A DNA stretch of 64,000 nucleotides, taken from positions 1 through 64,000 of the forward strand of contig JAJYCS010000002.1 in assembly GCA_021778115.1 (NCBI GenBank), read 5' to 3'. The stretch's first letter is position 1. The number at the start of each line of letters is the position of its first letter. Positions 34,566 through 44,341 of this stretch are shown in pieces. The notes beneath the pieces are model-generated. The model was given only the letters and a program-made list of their open reading frames with translations, did not search any database and was not told the origin of the DNA. Source of the DNA: Deltaproteobacteria bacterium (GTDB lineage: Bacteria > Desulfobacterota > Desulfuromonadia > Geobacterales > Pseudopelobacteraceae). The position numbers and the translations under genes were made by a program.

Positions 34566-35972
34566 TCACCGTTTCCAAGCCATCCGCTCCCTGGCCCGCT
34601 CGATGCGGGCAACGGTCTCGACTATCCCCAGCGCCATCACGATCTCGCCGATGCCGGGGGCCTGGGTGCCGCCGGACAGGGCCACCCGCACCGGTTGGCC
34701 GACCTGAGGCATCTTCCAGTTGTTTTCGCTGCAGAGCTCCTTGAACAGGGCGTCCACTGCCGCGGTATCGGCCGGCTGCAATGCGGTGAGCTTGGCTGCC
34801 ACCGCATCAAAGACCGCTGCCAGGTGCGGCTTGTCGAACTTGGCCAAGGCCGCCTCATCGTAGCTGGCGGGGGCCTGGTAGTAGAACAGAGCCCGCTTGG
34901 CCATCTCCTCCAGGGTCTGAGCCCGCTCCTGCAGGGTGGCCACCACCCCGCCCAGGTCAGGGGCGCTGGTGTCGGTCACGCCGCGGGTTGCCAGGTGGGG
35001 CTTGAGCAGTTCCGCCAGCCGGGCCGGTTCCGAGCTCTTTATGTAGTGGGCGTTCAGCCAGTTGAGCTTGTCCGGGTTGAAGACCGACGGCGCACGGCCG
35101 ACGTTGCTGATGTCGAACTTTTCCACCATCTCCTGGCGGGAGAAGATCTCGTCGTCGCCGTGGCTCCAGCCCAGCCGGACCAGGTAGTTGTTGAGCGCCT
35201 CCGGCAGGTAGCCCATCTCGCGGTAGGCGATCACGCTGGTGGCGCCGTGGCGCTTGGAGAGCCGCGCCTTGTCGCTACCCAGGATCATCGGCACATGGGC
35301 GAAGAGCGGCACCGGGTAGCCGAGCGCCTCGTAGAGCTGGATCTGACGCGGGGTGTTGTTGACATGGTCGTCGCCGCGGATAACGTGCGAAATTTTCATC
35401 AGGGCATCGTCGATCACCACACAGAAGTTGTAGGTGGGGGTGCCGTCGGTGCGGCTGATGATCAGGTCGTCCAGCTCGGCGTTGGGGAAGGCGATGCGGC
35501 CCTTGATCAGGTCGTCGAAGGCAGTCTCCCCCTCCTCCGGTGCCTTGAAGCGGATCACGTGGGGCTTATCCAGCGGCTGGTCCTTCCGGTGACGGCAGGT
35601 GCCGTCGTACTTGGGCTTGCGTCCCTCGGCCATGGCCGCCTCCCGCTTGGCCTCCAGCTCCTCTTGGCTGCACCAGCAGCGGTAGGCCTTGCCTTCGTCC
35701 AGCAGCTTCTGGACATGCTGCTGGTAGAGCGGGAAGTTTGCGGTCTGGTAGAACGGCCCCTCGTCCCAGTCAAGCCCTAGCCACTCCATCCCCTGCAGGA
35801 TGGCGTCGACGGATTCTTTTGTGGAGCGTTCGGTGTCGGTATCCTCAATCCGCAGGATAAAGGTGCCGCCGAAGTGGCGGGCGTAGAGCCAGTTGAACAG
35901 GGCGGTGCGGGCACCCCCCACGTGCAGGTAACCGGTGGGAGACGGGGCGAAACGGACGCGCAGGTTGGACAT
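34566..35972 (-). CDS. gltX: Glutamyl-tRNA synthetase
   Basis: 468 residues, a normal bacterial GluRS. It charges tRNA-Glu. The HIGH-type motif is [16 protein letters not shown], the KMSKS-type motif is [10 protein letters not shown], and [12 protein letters not shown] binds Glu. [16 protein letters not shown] stretch with CRH lies in the zinc-site region. It follows the toxin-antitoxin pair on the same strand with 83 bases between. Confidence 0.96.
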   Translation of the reverse strand: MSNLRVRFAPSPTGYLHVGGARTALFNWLYARHFGGTFILRIEDTDTERSTKESVDAILQGMEWLGLDWDEGPFYQTANFPLYQQHVQKLLDEGKAYRCWCSQEELEAKREAAMAEGRKPKYDGTCRHRKDQPLDKPHVIRFKAPEEGETAFDDLIKGRIAFPNAELDDLIISRTDGTPTYNFCVVIDDALMKISHVIRGDDHVNNTPRQIQLYEALGYPVPLFAHVPMILGSDKARLSKRHGATSVIAYREMGYLPEALNNYLVRLGWSHGDDEIFSRQEMVEKFDISNVGRAPSVFNPDKLNWLNAHYIKSSEPARLAELLKPHLATRGVTDTSAPDLGGVVATLQERAQTLEEMAKRALFYYQAPASYDEAALAKFDKPHLAAVFDAVAAKLTALQPADTAAVDALFKELCSENNWKMPQVGQPVRVALSGGTQAPGIGEIVMALGIVETVARIERARERMAWKR

Positions 35973-36090
35973 AGTGAATGACTCTCTTTCTAGCGGTATG
36001 CAGGGGATCTAAGGTCGTTCAAGCTGCTAGTGCGATCTGGCGTGAGGCAGGTCGTGGCCGGTGGCAGTTGAGGGGCCAGCATGATCAGTT

Positions 36091-38025
36091 TCATTTGATA
36101 CAGACCCGCCGTACCTCGTGAATATCGGTTACCCCCTGCAACACCTTCAGGATGCCGTCCTGTTTCAGGGTGGTCATGCCGTCACGGAGGGCCTGGAGTC
36201 GGATATCGTCGGTGTCTGAGCGGCGTTTGATCAGGGTGCGCAGGGGAGGGGTGACCTCCAGGACTTCATGGATCACCAGTCGTCCCCGATAGCCGGAGTG
36301 GCCGCACTGCTCACACCCCAGGGGACGGGCCAGGGTGAGGGTCGCCGGATCGAGCCCGGCATCGCCCCAGAGGTCGCCGCCATACTCCTCTGCCAGGGCA
36401 TCCCGTTCCGCCTGATCCGGCGTGTAGGTGGTCTTGCAGGCGGGGCAGAGACATCGGGCCAGCCGTTGGGCCAGGACGCAGAGGAGGGAGTCGGAAAAGC
36501 TGTACGGGTCGATCCCGATCTCCAAAAGCCGGGTGACGGTCTCGGGGGCCGAGTTGGTGTGCAGGGTGGAGAGGACCAGATGGCCGGTGAGGGAGGCCTC
36601 CACGGCGATGGTGGCGGTCTCCTCGTCACGCATCTCCCCCACCATGATGACGTCCGGGTCGAGGCGGAGGAAGGAGCGGAGGGCAGCCGAAAAGGTGAAG
36701 CCGATCTTCGGGTTGATCTGCACCTGACGCAGGCCGGGCTGGGTGATCTCCACCGGGTCTTCGGCGGTCCAGATCTTGCGGTTGGCGGCGTTGATCATGG
36801 CCAGGCCGGAATGGAGGGTGGTGGTCTTGCCCGAGCCGGTGGGACCCACGACCAGCACCAGGCCGTAGGGACTGGTGACAGCATGTTCGAATACCTGACG
36901 GTTCCGTGCGGTGAGGCCCAGGCGATCGAACAGGATCGGCTCACCGCTGGTCAGTATCCGGATTACCACGTCCTCCAGATGTCCCACGGTGGGCATGGTG
37001 GCGACCCGTAACTCGATATCCAGGGGGCCGAACTTCTTGAAGTCGATCTTACCGTCCTGGGGGCGGCGGCGGTCGGCTATGTCCAGATCGGCCATGATCT
37101 TGATCCGCGAGGGGATGGCGAATTTGTATTTGTACGGGATCTTCTGATAGAGCACGCACTGGCCGTCAATCCTGATCCGCACCGTCACGTCCCGTTTGCC
37201 GGGGTACGGCTCGATATGGATATCCGATGCCTTTTTCATGTAGGCGTCGTACACGATCTTGTTCACCAGTTTGACGATCACCGAGTCCTTCTCGGTGACC
37301 TTGCGGACCTCTTCCTCTTCCTCCGGTTCATCAAAAGCCTGTGTCTTGTTCAGCAGGTCGGCGATGCTGTCCGGCACCAGATCGAGGTTCACGTCGTCGT
37401 CATCCGTCCGGCTGCTGGGGAGATCGATCCGGTAGAGCAGCCTGAGGGCATGGATGATACTCTGCTCCGAGGCGATTACCGAGATGATCTTCAGGCGGAT
37501 GGAGTCTTCCAACTGCTTCAGGTCGTGGCCCCGCAACGGCCGTGCCATGGCCAGGGTCAGGGTGGTGCCGATCATGGAGATCGGCGCCAGCAGGTGTTTT
37601 TGGGCATAGACCGGGCTGATGTAGCGTGAGAGGGACGGATCGAGGGTTAGGGCGTTCAGGGCGACGCAGGGGAGATCGAACTGTACGGCCAGGGCCTGGG
37701 CCAGCTGTTCATCATCGACAAGGCGCAGTTTGCGCAGCGCCTGTTCCAGAGGAATATCGTGCTGTCGGCTCAGCTCCCGTGCCTGGGTGAGCTGTTGCGG
37801 GGTGATCGCCCCCCGTTTCAGGAGGATCTCGGATAGCTTGGGACGCTTCTGTTTCTGGTCAAGCACCAGCGACAGGTCCCCCTCCCCGATATAGCCGAGT
37901 CGTGAGAGGAGCTGGCCGATGGTCTGGTCAGGAAAACTGGTCTGCAGCTGCAGGGCCTCATCCAGCTGTTCCTGGGTGATGAGCCCCTGCTCAATCAGCA
38001 GTTCCCCCAAACGTTTGGTAATCAT
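36091..38025 (-). CDS. GspE/PilB-family secretion or pilus ATPase
   Basis: 644 residues. Two MshEN-type N-terminal modules (about residues 1-60 and 60-150: LGELLIEQGLITQEQLDEAL, LSEILLKRGAITPQQLTQAR) that in relatives can bind cyclic di-GMP, then the ATPase with VVGPTGSGKTTTLHSGL (Walker A), an Asp box in AEDPVEITQPG, Walker B in LDPDVIMVGEMRDEET and a His box in STLHTNSAPETVTRLLEIG. A four-Cys zinc site follows (CLCPACK and CEQCG). AGGGGACC precedes ATG 38025. No other T2SS or pilus gene adjoins; two unassigned genes lie directly upstream, with a TM protein among them. Confidence 0.88.
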   Translation of the reverse strand: MITKRLGELLIEQGLITQEQLDEALQLQTSFPDQTIGQLLSRLGYIGEGDLSLVLDQKQKRPKLSEILLKRGAITPQQLTQARELSRQHDIPLEQALRKLRLVDDEQLAQALAVQFDLPCVALNALTLDPSLSRYISPVYAQKHLLAPISMIGTTLTLAMARPLRGHDLKQLEDSIRLKIISVIASEQSIIHALRLLYRIDLPSSRTDDDDVNLDLVPDSIADLLNKTQAFDEPEEEEEVRKVTEKDSVIVKLVNKIVYDAYMKKASDIHIEPYPGKRDVTVRIRIDGQCVLYQKIPYKYKFAIPSRIKIMADLDIADRRRPQDGKIDFKKFGPLDIELRVATMPTVGHLEDVVIRILTSGEPILFDRLGLTARNRQVFEHAVTSPYGLVLVVGPTGSGKTTTLHSGLAMINAANRKIWTAEDPVEITQPGLRQVQINPKIGFTFSAALRSFLRLDPDVIMVGEMRDEETATIAVEASLTGHLVLSTLHTNSAPETVTRLLEIGIDPYSFSDSLLCVLAQRLARCLCPACKTTYTPDQAERDALAEEYGGDLWGDAGLDPATLTLARPLGCEQCGHSGYRGRLVIHEVLEVTPPLRTLIKRRSDTDDIRLQALRDGMTTLKQDGILKVLQGVTDIHEVRRVCIK

Positions 38026-38031
38026 GGTCCC

Positions 38032-39366
38032 CTACCGTTCCTGCACCTGGTAACCGTCGTCATGGAGCAGTTCCCGCAGGCCGGCGTCAAGGGGACGATC
38101 GGTCACCATGACGGCTCCGCCGTCCGGGGCGCCATTTTCCAGCAGAAAGCCCGACATCTGGAGAGAATAGCGTCCGGCGGCGTCGGCCAGGAGCAGATGT
38201 GAGGCGTAGACCGCAGGGAGGTTCAAGGCGGTGAGCAGCTTGGCGGCAACGACCCTGAAGGTGTCGTGGGGTTCCAGGAAGACCACCCGATACCCCTTGG
38301 TCTCCAGAAGCCGTGTCAGGGTATAGGCCACCGGATCGCCGGTGAAGCGGGCCACTACATATCGGTTGCCCGCACGCTCAAAATAGCGGTCGGCAGTCAC
38401 GTCAAGCGAGATGCCGTTTTCGGCGGCGCTGAAGAGCTGGATGCGGCGACGGTGCTCGGCCGGGATGGCCAGGGCCCCGAGGAGGCGGTCCACAAGGGGC
38501 CCCTGACGGCCATCGGTGATCTCGACAATCCGGTGCCGCAGGGGCATGGCGGTTGCCGGCTGGTCGGCCAACGGCTCAAGCAGCCGGAACCCCTGGTTTT
38601 TGATATAGTCCTGTAAGGCGGGGGGATAGCCCTGGCGGGCGGCGCTGACCAGCACCAGATCGTTGCGCAGGAGACTGTCGGGGGTGCGCTCCACCTTGAA
38701 GTCCGGACGGAGGGTCAGCTGCGGGTCGGTGCCGAAGGTCATGACCGGGTTCTCGGCCACGGAATAAAACCCCCCTGCCGCCAGCAGGGAGGCCAGCAGC
38801 CGGCGCCCATCACCGGGTGGCCCGGAGACGATACGGATCGCCGGGTCCTGGTCATGGATCAGGGTCTGCACCAGCGCCGGCAGGGTCCCGTCGGCATCCA
38901 GCAGCACCGTACCGCCATCGGCTGCCTGCAGCAAGGGGTAGCGTGACGGATCGACCGTAAGGCTGAACCGGCTGGAAGAGAAGACCAGGGGTTTCAGCGG
39001 CGGCCCCTGGTGGGGTGAGACCGCATCCCAGAACTGGCGGATCTGTGTATCAAAGCGACCGGCGGCGAGGGGGGCAGTCCCGGTCAGTTGCAGGGTGGTT
39101 GCGGGGTGGCGGGATGCGGAACCGTTGAGGCGGAGATTGGTGGCGCTCTCTCCCCTCGCCACGCTCCGGTGGTGGTGACGCCGCGGCCGATGCTGATGGC
39201 GATGTGGCAGGCGGGCCCTGTGGCGCGGGGGGTGGGAGAGCTGGCCGGGCTCAAGGGTGAAGCGGGGGTCAAGGGCACCGGCAGACGGTGGTTCCACCAG
39301 CAGAAGGGGGAGGAGCAGGAGGGTAACGCAGAGCGACAGCCGGCTTGGCGTGGGGAAGGTGATCAT
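38032..39366 (-). CDS. Secreted protein of unknown function beside the GspE-like ATPase
   Basis: 444 residues. A signal peptide (LSLCVTLLLLPLLLVEPPSAGA) is followed by an unusual His/Arg/Pro-rich stretch (HPPRHRARLPHRHQHRPRRH, residues about 45-65). The remainder is alpha/beta with repeats of DGGTVLLDADGTLPALV, LVLVSAARQGYPPALQDYIK, VDRLLGALAIPAEHRRRI and GYRVVFLEPHDTF; the last resembles a LytR/CpsA C-terminal-like (LCP-related) fold, but I cannot assign it. It ends 6 bases before the ATPase gene. GAGG precedes ATG 39366. Confidence 0.65.
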   Translation of the reverse strand: MITFPTPSRLSLCVTLLLLPLLLVEPPSAGALDPRFTLEPGQLSHPPRHRARLPHRHQHRPRRHHHRSVARGESATNLRLNGSASRHPATTLQLTGTAPLAAGRFDTQIRQFWDAVSPHQGPPLKPLVFSSSRFSLTVDPSRYPLLQAADGGTVLLDADGTLPALVQTLIHDQDPAIRIVSGPPGDGRRLLASLLAAGGFYSVAENPVMTFGTDPQLTLRPDFKVERTPDSLLRNDLVLVSAARQGYPPALQDYIKNQGFRLLEPLADQPATAMPLRHRIVEITDGRQGPLVDRLLGALAIPAEHRRRIQLFSAAENGISLDVTADRYFERAGNRYVVARFTGDPVAYTLTRLLETKGYRVVFLEPHDTFRVVAAKLLTALNLPAVYASHLLLADAAGRYSLQMSGFLLENGAPDGGAVMVTDRPLDAGLRELLHDDGYQVQER

Positions 39367-39374
39367 CGGTAACC

Positions 39375-40688
39375 TCAGGAGAACAGTTCGAGCACATAGG
39401 CCTGTATCGATCCACGGGCACCAGTGCGGTAGATGATCAGTTCGGCACGCCCCGGAATCACAGCGTGCTCCAACAGCAGACCTCCCCTGCGTTCACGGTC
39501 GGTGAGGCGATACCGGTCGCTCCCGGTCAGGGCTACCAGGGCCTGACGGAGTTCTGCCGTCGTAATCGCGCCATCTTCCACGGTCAGCGTCTGCAGGGCC
39601 TTCAGGCGGCCATGTTCGTAAAACAGTCGGTAGTCCCGGTGTCGGGAACGATAGCGTTCCCAGCCGGGGTGGGTAGCGGCAAAGGCGGTGTCATGTCCCG
39701 TTGCGGGGATGAACGGGGGGAGCGTGGTAACCGCCCGGGTTGGTACCGTGGGGCGGTTCCGGGTAGCGCTGGTAGTCGCCAGGGTCGCCGGACGCTGCTG
39801 TGGCGGGGGGGCGACCACAGTGCCGCCACGGCGGCTGTCGGGCTGCCGTCCGATCCACCACCAGATACCGGCCGCCACCAGGGCAAGCAGCAGCAGGAGG
39901 GCGGCGAACAGGTGGCGCTTGGTCTGCTGCCGGGCATGGTAGGTCTTTTCCATTACCAGCAACGCCTCTGCCACCGGATCTGCCGTTTTTTCCGGCTGTG
40001 GTACCGGGGCAGCCACCGGTTTCGGCGGGAGAGGCTGCGGTGTGGGCTGGTGGGAGGCGTCGGGTGCAGGAGGTGTCGGCGCCATACGGGGAGGAGGCGC
40101 TGCGGCCATCGGTTCGGCCGGCGGACCGCCTGGAGCATCCTGCACGAAGAGGGGCTCACGCTCGGGTTCGTCAGACGGTTCGGTTCCGGGTAGCTGTCCT
40201 GCGGGGGAGGGCCTGAATATGGAGTCCTCGGTCAGGTAGGCATCGAACTCAGGTTGATCCGGCCGGGGGGTGGCTGCGTTAGCCGCGGGCGGCCCCGGCG
40301 GCTCATAGACCTGTGCCCAGTGGGCGCCAAGCTGCTGCTGCAGGGCCTGTTGGAGGTCCCGGCAGACCGCTTCGAACGGCTGGGTCAGGTCAACGGTCCG
40401 GCTGAACAGGTCGGCAGGCGCCGGGGCGGTTGGGGGAGAACCCTGCAGAAGGATGAAGGCGGGGGCGCCGTTCCCCAGGAGCAGCTGGAGGTGGCGCGCC
40501 ACGTTTTCGGCGGTCAGCCCGGCGATCCTATCCTGCAGGCAGGCCACCAGCGGCCGTTTGTCGTAAATCTCTTTCAGGCCGTGGTCGAAGTCGCGTACCA
40601 CGGCAATCCGGAGCTTGAGGAACTGCTGGAAATGGGCGCGCAACGGCTCTATCAGCGGGTTGTCGGATATGAAGAAGAGGGTCAGCAA
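39375..40688 (-). CDS. Receiver-like N-terminus plus single-TM protein, unknown function
   Basis: About 437 residues. The first 120 look like a receiver fold (LTLFFISDNPLIEPLRAHF, ALVACLQ-type strand, APAFILLQG), but the phospho-acceptor Asp position appears lost (VACLQDR). A long Pro/Ala/Gln-rich linker with PAPDASHQPTPQPLPPKP follows, then a membrane helix (FAALLLLLALVAAGIWWWIG, near residue 270-290) and a folded C-terminal domain of about 100 residues. A promoter lies inside the longer frame, so I use TTG 40688, with GAGG nine bases upstream, instead of ATG 40841. Probably acts with the ATPase and secreted protein. Confidence 0.6.
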   Translation of the reverse strand: MLTLFFISDNPLIEPLRAHFQQFLKLRIAVVRDFDHGLKEIYDKRPLVACLQDRIAGLTAENVARHLQLLLGNGAPAFILLQGSPPTAPAPADLFSRTVDLTQPFEAVCRDLQQALQQQLGAHWAQVYEPPGPPAANAATPRPDQPEFDAYLTEDSIFRPSPAGQLPGTEPSDEPEREPLFVQDAPGGPPAEPMAAAPPPRMAPTPPAPDASHQPTPQPLPPKPVAAPVPQPEKTADPVAEALLVMEKTYHARQQTKRHLFAALLLLLALVAAGIWWWIGRQPDSRRGGTVVAPPPQQRPATLATTSATRNRPTVPTRAVTTLPPFIPATGHDTAFAATHPGWERYRSRHRDYRLFYEHGRLKALQTLTVEDGAITTAELRQALVALTGSDRYRLTDRERRGGLLLEHAVIPGRAELIIYRTGARGSIQAYVLELFS

Positions 40689-40736
40689 GCGGGGCAACCT
40701 CGTGGTGAAGGCTGTGGCGGCGTTGGTGTAGGACGT

Positions 40737-40765
40737 TATGTACGTGCTTACGCCCTGATTGTCAA
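40737..40765 (-). promoter_or_regulatory. Predicted sigma-70 promoter of the receiver-like/ATPase operon
   Basis: On the minus strand TTGACA (40760-40765), 17-base spacer, TACATA (40737-40742): strong -35 and ideal spacing. Transcription from about 40730 moves the true start of the first gene downstream. Confidence 0.6.
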
Positions 40766-40829
40766 GCCGACCTTCACGAAAACGGCGCCTTAACGCGGGG
40801 CGGGGTGCGGTATGAACGGCTTTTTGCTT

Positions 40830-40860
40830 TTGACAAAACATCGTGTTGCTGTGCTACAAT
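40830..40860 (+). promoter_or_regulatory. Predicted sigma-70 promoter of the acyl-CoA synthetase
   Basis: TTGACA (40830-40835) and TACAAT (40855-40860) with a long 19-base spacer. It is divergent from the promoter at 40737 and its transcript would begin just before GAGGGG and ATG 40892. Confidence 0.45.
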
Positions 40861-40891
40861 CCGCCCCAAACTTGGACGAGGGGCCATACCC

Positions 40892-42754
40892 ATGCATACC
40901 ATCGATGCTCTGCTGCGAGAAGCCTGCAGAATGCACAGCGACAAGCCCGCCCTGCGCCACAAGGTCTCCGGGGTCTGGCGGGAGATGACCTACGGCGGGC
41001 TCTGGGCACTGTCGGATCGGATCGCCGCCGGGCTGATCCGCAGCGGTTTCAGGGCCGGCGACCATGCCGCCCTGCTGGCCCCTTCCAGCCCCAACTGGAT
41101 GGCCACGTATCTCGGCATTCTCAAGGCAGGCGGGGTGGTGGTGCCGGTGGACAAGGAGCTGAAGCGGGCAGAGCTGCGGCATATCTTGAGTGACTGTGAT
41201 GCCCGGGTCCTCTTTACCGATTCCCAGTGTCTGGAGATGCTCCTGGAGATTATCCCGGAGATACCCCACCTGGAGCAGTGCATCCTGATCGCCGGCACCG
41301 TGCGCAGCGGGGGGGATCAGCACCTTGTCCGCACCATTGAAGCGCTGCTTGACGAGTGGCGAGGTCTGGTGGCCGACCTGGCGCTGCCGGCCGAGCGGGT
41401 CGTCCGATTGGAGTCACTGGCCGGGCAGGCCCACCGCCTGCTGGCCGCATCTGCTACCGTCGGCGGCGAACAGAAGGAGATTGCCAATCCGTTTGCGCCG
41501 GTCGAGGCTATCAGGGCCCGCCTGATCAGAGAGGGGCGGCTGCAGGACCTTGCCTCCTTCTGTCATGATGCGCCGCTGCCGGAGCGTTTGCGCAGGCCGC
41601 AGGATACGGCGGTCATCCTGTACACCTCCGGCACCACCGGCCGCTCCAAGGGGGCGATGCTGTCCCATGCCGGTATCGTTGCCAATATACAGGCTGCGAT
41701 CCGTCATCTGGAGTTGACCAGCGCCATCTCCACCCTCTCCTTTCTGCCGATCAACCATGTCTTCGAGCAGGTCTGCGGGGTGCTGCTGCCGCTCTCCATG
41801 GGGGGGACGGTCACCTTCTGTGAATCACTGAAAAAACTTGGGGAGAACCTGGCCGAGGTAAAGCCCAACTTCTTTCTCGCCGTGCCGGCGGTCTACCGGG
41901 TGCTGCTGGACCGGATCATGAAAAACATCGGCGCGAAGCGGCTGTCGCAGCTCCTGTTCTCCTTCTCGCTCACCCGCCCGTTGGTAACGGCCAAGATCCG
42001 CCAGACCTTCGGCTCCGGCACGGTCTTCGTCAGCGGCGGCGCTGCCCTCGATCCGGCCATTGTCCAGGGGATGACCCGTCTGGGGCTGATCATCTACCAG
42101 GGGTACGGCATTACGGAAACCTCACCGATCATCAGCGCCGAACAGCCGTCGCTGCGCAAGCCGGGCAGCGTCGGCAGGGTCCTGACAGGGGTGCAGGTCC
42201 GTATCGACAGCCCCAACGAAGACGGCATCGGTGAGATCGTGGTCAACGGCCCCAATGTGATGCAGGGGTACTATAAAAACCCGGCGGCAACGGCCGAGGT
42301 GCTGATCAACGGCTGGTACCGCACCGGTGACCTGGGCCATCTTGATAGTCAGGGGGTACTCAGCATCTGCGGCCGGGTCAAGAATCTGATCGTCACCCCC
42401 AACGGCAAGAACGTCTATCCTGAAGAGGTAGAGAACGAACTGCTCAAGTCACCCTACATCGCCGAGGTGATGGTCTACGGACACCGGGTCGGGCCGACTG
42501 CGGAGGAGGTACACGCCGTGATCTATCCCTGCCAGGAGGCCTTGGATCAGTACTGCCGGGAGGCAGGCAAGGGGCCGCTCAACGAGGCAGACGTGGAGCG
42601 GCTGCTGCGGGCAGAGGTGCTGCAGGCGTGCAACGGGCTGGCGGACTACAAACGGATACGGAGATTCACCCTTCGAGAAGATGAGTTCCCCAAGACCACT
42701 ACCCGCAAGATCAAACGCTATGCCGTGGAGGCCAGCATCTCGACGCGGGAGTGA
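40892..42754 (+). CDS. Long-chain acyl-CoA synthetase (AMP-dependent ligase)
   Basis: 620 residues. It activates a fatty acid to acyl-AMP and then acyl-CoA. The ATP loop YTSGTTGRSKGAMLSH lies near residue 245, followed by GYGITETSPI, GWYRTGDLG, GRVKNLIVTPNGKNVYPEE with the catalytic Lys region, and TTRKIKRYAV at the C-terminus. Length and motifs match FadD/FACS. ATG 40892 follows GAGGGG; the 29-codon extension overlaps the promoter. The 3' end overlaps the convergent radical SAM gene by 37 bases. Confidence 0.9.
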   Translation: MHTIDALLREACRMHSDKPALRHKVSGVWREMTYGGLWALSDRIAAGLIRSGFRAGDHAALLAPSSPNWMATYLGILKAGGVVVPVDKELKRAELRHILSDCDARVLFTDSQCLEMLLEIIPEIPHLEQCILIAGTVRSGGDQHLVRTIEALLDEWRGLVADLALPAERVVRLESLAGQAHRLLAASATVGGEQKEIANPFAPVEAIRARLIREGRLQDLASFCHDAPLPERLRRPQDTAVILYTSGTTGRSKGAMLSHAGIVANIQAAIRHLELTSAISTLSFLPINHVFEQVCGVLLPLSMGGTVTFCESLKKLGENLAEVKPNFFLAVPAVYRVLLDRIMKNIGAKRLSQLLFSFSLTRPLVTAKIRQTFGSGTVFVSGGAALDPAIVQGMTRLGLIIYQGYGITETSPIISAEQPSLRKPGSVGRVLTGVQVRIDSPNEDGIGEIVVNGPNVMQGYYKNPAATAEVLINGWYRTGDLGHLDSQGVLSICGRVKNLIVTPNGKNVYPEEVENELLKSPYIAEVMVYGHRVGPTAEEVHAVIYPCQEALDQYCREAGKGPLNEADVERLLRAEVLQACNGLADYKRIRRFTLREDEFPKTTTRKIKRYAVEASISTRE

Positions 42755-43713
42755 GCGGTCGCAGCAGGTTCCGGCAGGTGGCAGCCCTGATGGCTGTCAC
42801 GGCGTTTCAGTTCGTTCAGCACAGCATACCACATCTGGTTGTTCTTCAAATCCCATTGCGGGGCCACCCGGATCTCCAACGGAGATGAGCCGTAGAGGCG
42901 CTGCACGCTGATGCGGGGCGCCAGCCGCTCCAGAAAGTCGGCGGCGGTGGTGATGTACTGCTTCAGGGTGAGGGGGGTGAACGCGCCGCGGCGGTACATG
43001 GCGGCCAGTTCGGTCCCCTCCACGGCGTGCAGCTGGTGCAGCTTGACTGAGGTGATGCCGGGCAGTCCGTTCAGCAGGTCGGCGCTTTTCAGAAACTCCT
43101 GCGGTTGTTCGCCCGGGAAGCCGTAGATCAGGTGGCCGCAGATGTCGAGGCCGCGATTGCCAGCCCGGTTGACGGCAGCAATAAAATCATGCAGCGAATG
43201 CCCTCGGTTAATCCGTTCCAGGATATGGTCGTCGATCGACTGCAACCCCAGTTCCAGGCAGACGTAACGCTTTTGGGCGATCCGCGTTAACAGCTCCAGC
43301 GCCGCGTCGGTCAGGCAGTCGGGCCGGGTGCCGACCGAGATCCCCAGTACATCCGGCAGCGCCAGGGCGCGCGAATACAGATCCTCCAGTTGTGCCACCG
43401 CGGCATAGGTATTGGTGTACTTCTGAAAGTAGACGATGAACTTTTCTGAGCCCAGCCGTCTGCGGTGGTAGGCCATGCCGGCCGTCAGCTGCTCTTCCAG
43501 GTCGATCTCGGACAGGGTGCCGCGGGGGGAGAAGGAGACGTTGTTGCAGTAGATGCAGCCGCCGGTCCCCTTGCTGCCATCACGGTTGGGGCAGGTGAAA
43601 CCGGCGTCTACGTTGACCTTACTGACCCGGCAGCCGAAGCGACGGCGCAGGTAGTGGCCGTAGGAGTTGATCCGCAGCTCAGGATGGATATGTGCAGATG
43701 AAAACGACAACAT
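42718..43713 (-). CDS. Radical SAM protein, YhcC/TIGR01212-like
   Basis: 331 residues. The cluster motif is CPNRDGSKGTGGCIYC, giving the three Cys with CxxC at its end in the spacing typical of this family. Other blocks: VYFQKYTNTYA, GISVGTRPDCLTDAAL, LELGLQSIDDHILERINRGH and GHLIYGFPGE. The family has no proven reaction. It is 13 bases downstream of thiE on the same strand, so probably on the thiamine transcript. Confidence 0.85.
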   Translation of the reverse strand: MLSFSSAHIHPELRINSYGHYLRRRFGCRVSKVNVDAGFTCPNRDGSKGTGGCIYCNNVSFSPRGTLSEIDLEEQLTAGMAYHRRRLGSEKFIVYFQKYTNTYAAVAQLEDLYSRALALPDVLGISVGTRPDCLTDAALELLTRIAQKRYVCLELGLQSIDDHILERINRGHSLHDFIAAVNRAGNRGLDICGHLIYGFPGEQPQEFLKSADLLNGLPGITSVKLHQLHAVEGTELAAMYRRGAFTPLTLKQYITTAADFLERLAPRISVQRLYGSSPLEIRVAPQWDLKNNQMWYAVLNELKRRDSHQGCHLPEPAATAHSRVEMLASTA

Positions 43714-43726
43714 TGCAAGCCTTTTG

Positions 43727-44341
43727 TTAGTGCAGCCCCCGGCGGATCGCCTCGGCAGCGGCAGCCGGGTCGGCGGCGGCCAGGATGTCCGAGATCAGCG
43801 CCACCCGGCGGCAGCCGGTGGCGGTAACCTGGTCCAGGGTGGCCTGTTTGACCCCCCCCAGGGCGAAGACCGGGCCGTGCAGCCGGGCGCAGGCTTCTGC
43901 CAGGGGGGTAAGTCCAACTGGCTCGCCGTAGGCGGCCTTGGACGGGGTGGGGAAGACCGGTCCGAAGGTGACGAAATCGGCCCCCTTGGCCAGGGCTGCG
44001 GCCGCCTCCCCTGTGGCATGGCTGGAGTATCCGATCAAGAGGTCCGGCGCGATGCGGCGGGCCGCGGTGACCGGCAGGGAGCTTTTCCCCAGGTGGACGC
44101 CGTCGGCCTCCACCGCCAGGGCCACGTCGATCCGCTCGTTGATGAACAGCCGGGCGTCAAAGCGGGCGGTCAACGCCCGTAGTTCCCAGGCCAGGTCGTA
44201 CAGCTCGGCCGTGGTTAATGCTTTTTCCCGCAGCTGCACCGCCCGTACCCCGCCGGAAAGGGCCGCCTCAACCACCTCCACGAGCGGTCTGCCGGCGGTC
44301 TGATGGCGGTCGGTGATCAGGTAGAGCGAGAAGTCGATCAC
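43727..44341 (-). CDS. thiE: Thiamine phosphate synthase
   Basis: 204 residues. It joins HMP pyrophosphate and thiazole phosphate. Motifs: [73 protein letters not shown] with the pyrophosphate-site Thr/Pro, and [10 protein letters not shown]. It overlaps thiG by 4 bases. Confidence 0.93.
   Translation of the reverse strand: MIDFSLYLITDRHQTAGRPLVEVVEAALSGGVRAVQLREKALTTAELYDLAWELRALTARFDARLFINERIDVALAVEADGVHLGKSSLPVTAARRIAPDLLIGYSSHATGEAAAALAKGADFVTFGPVFPTPSKAAYGEPVGLTPLAEACARLHGPVFALGGVKQATLDQVTATGCRRVALISDILAAADPAAAAEAIRRGLH

Noticed and set aside
36000-36100. A 36-codon frame on the minus strand after the GspE-like gene
   Set aside because: No ribosome site, no similarity that I can see, and it runs into the next leader; probably chance.
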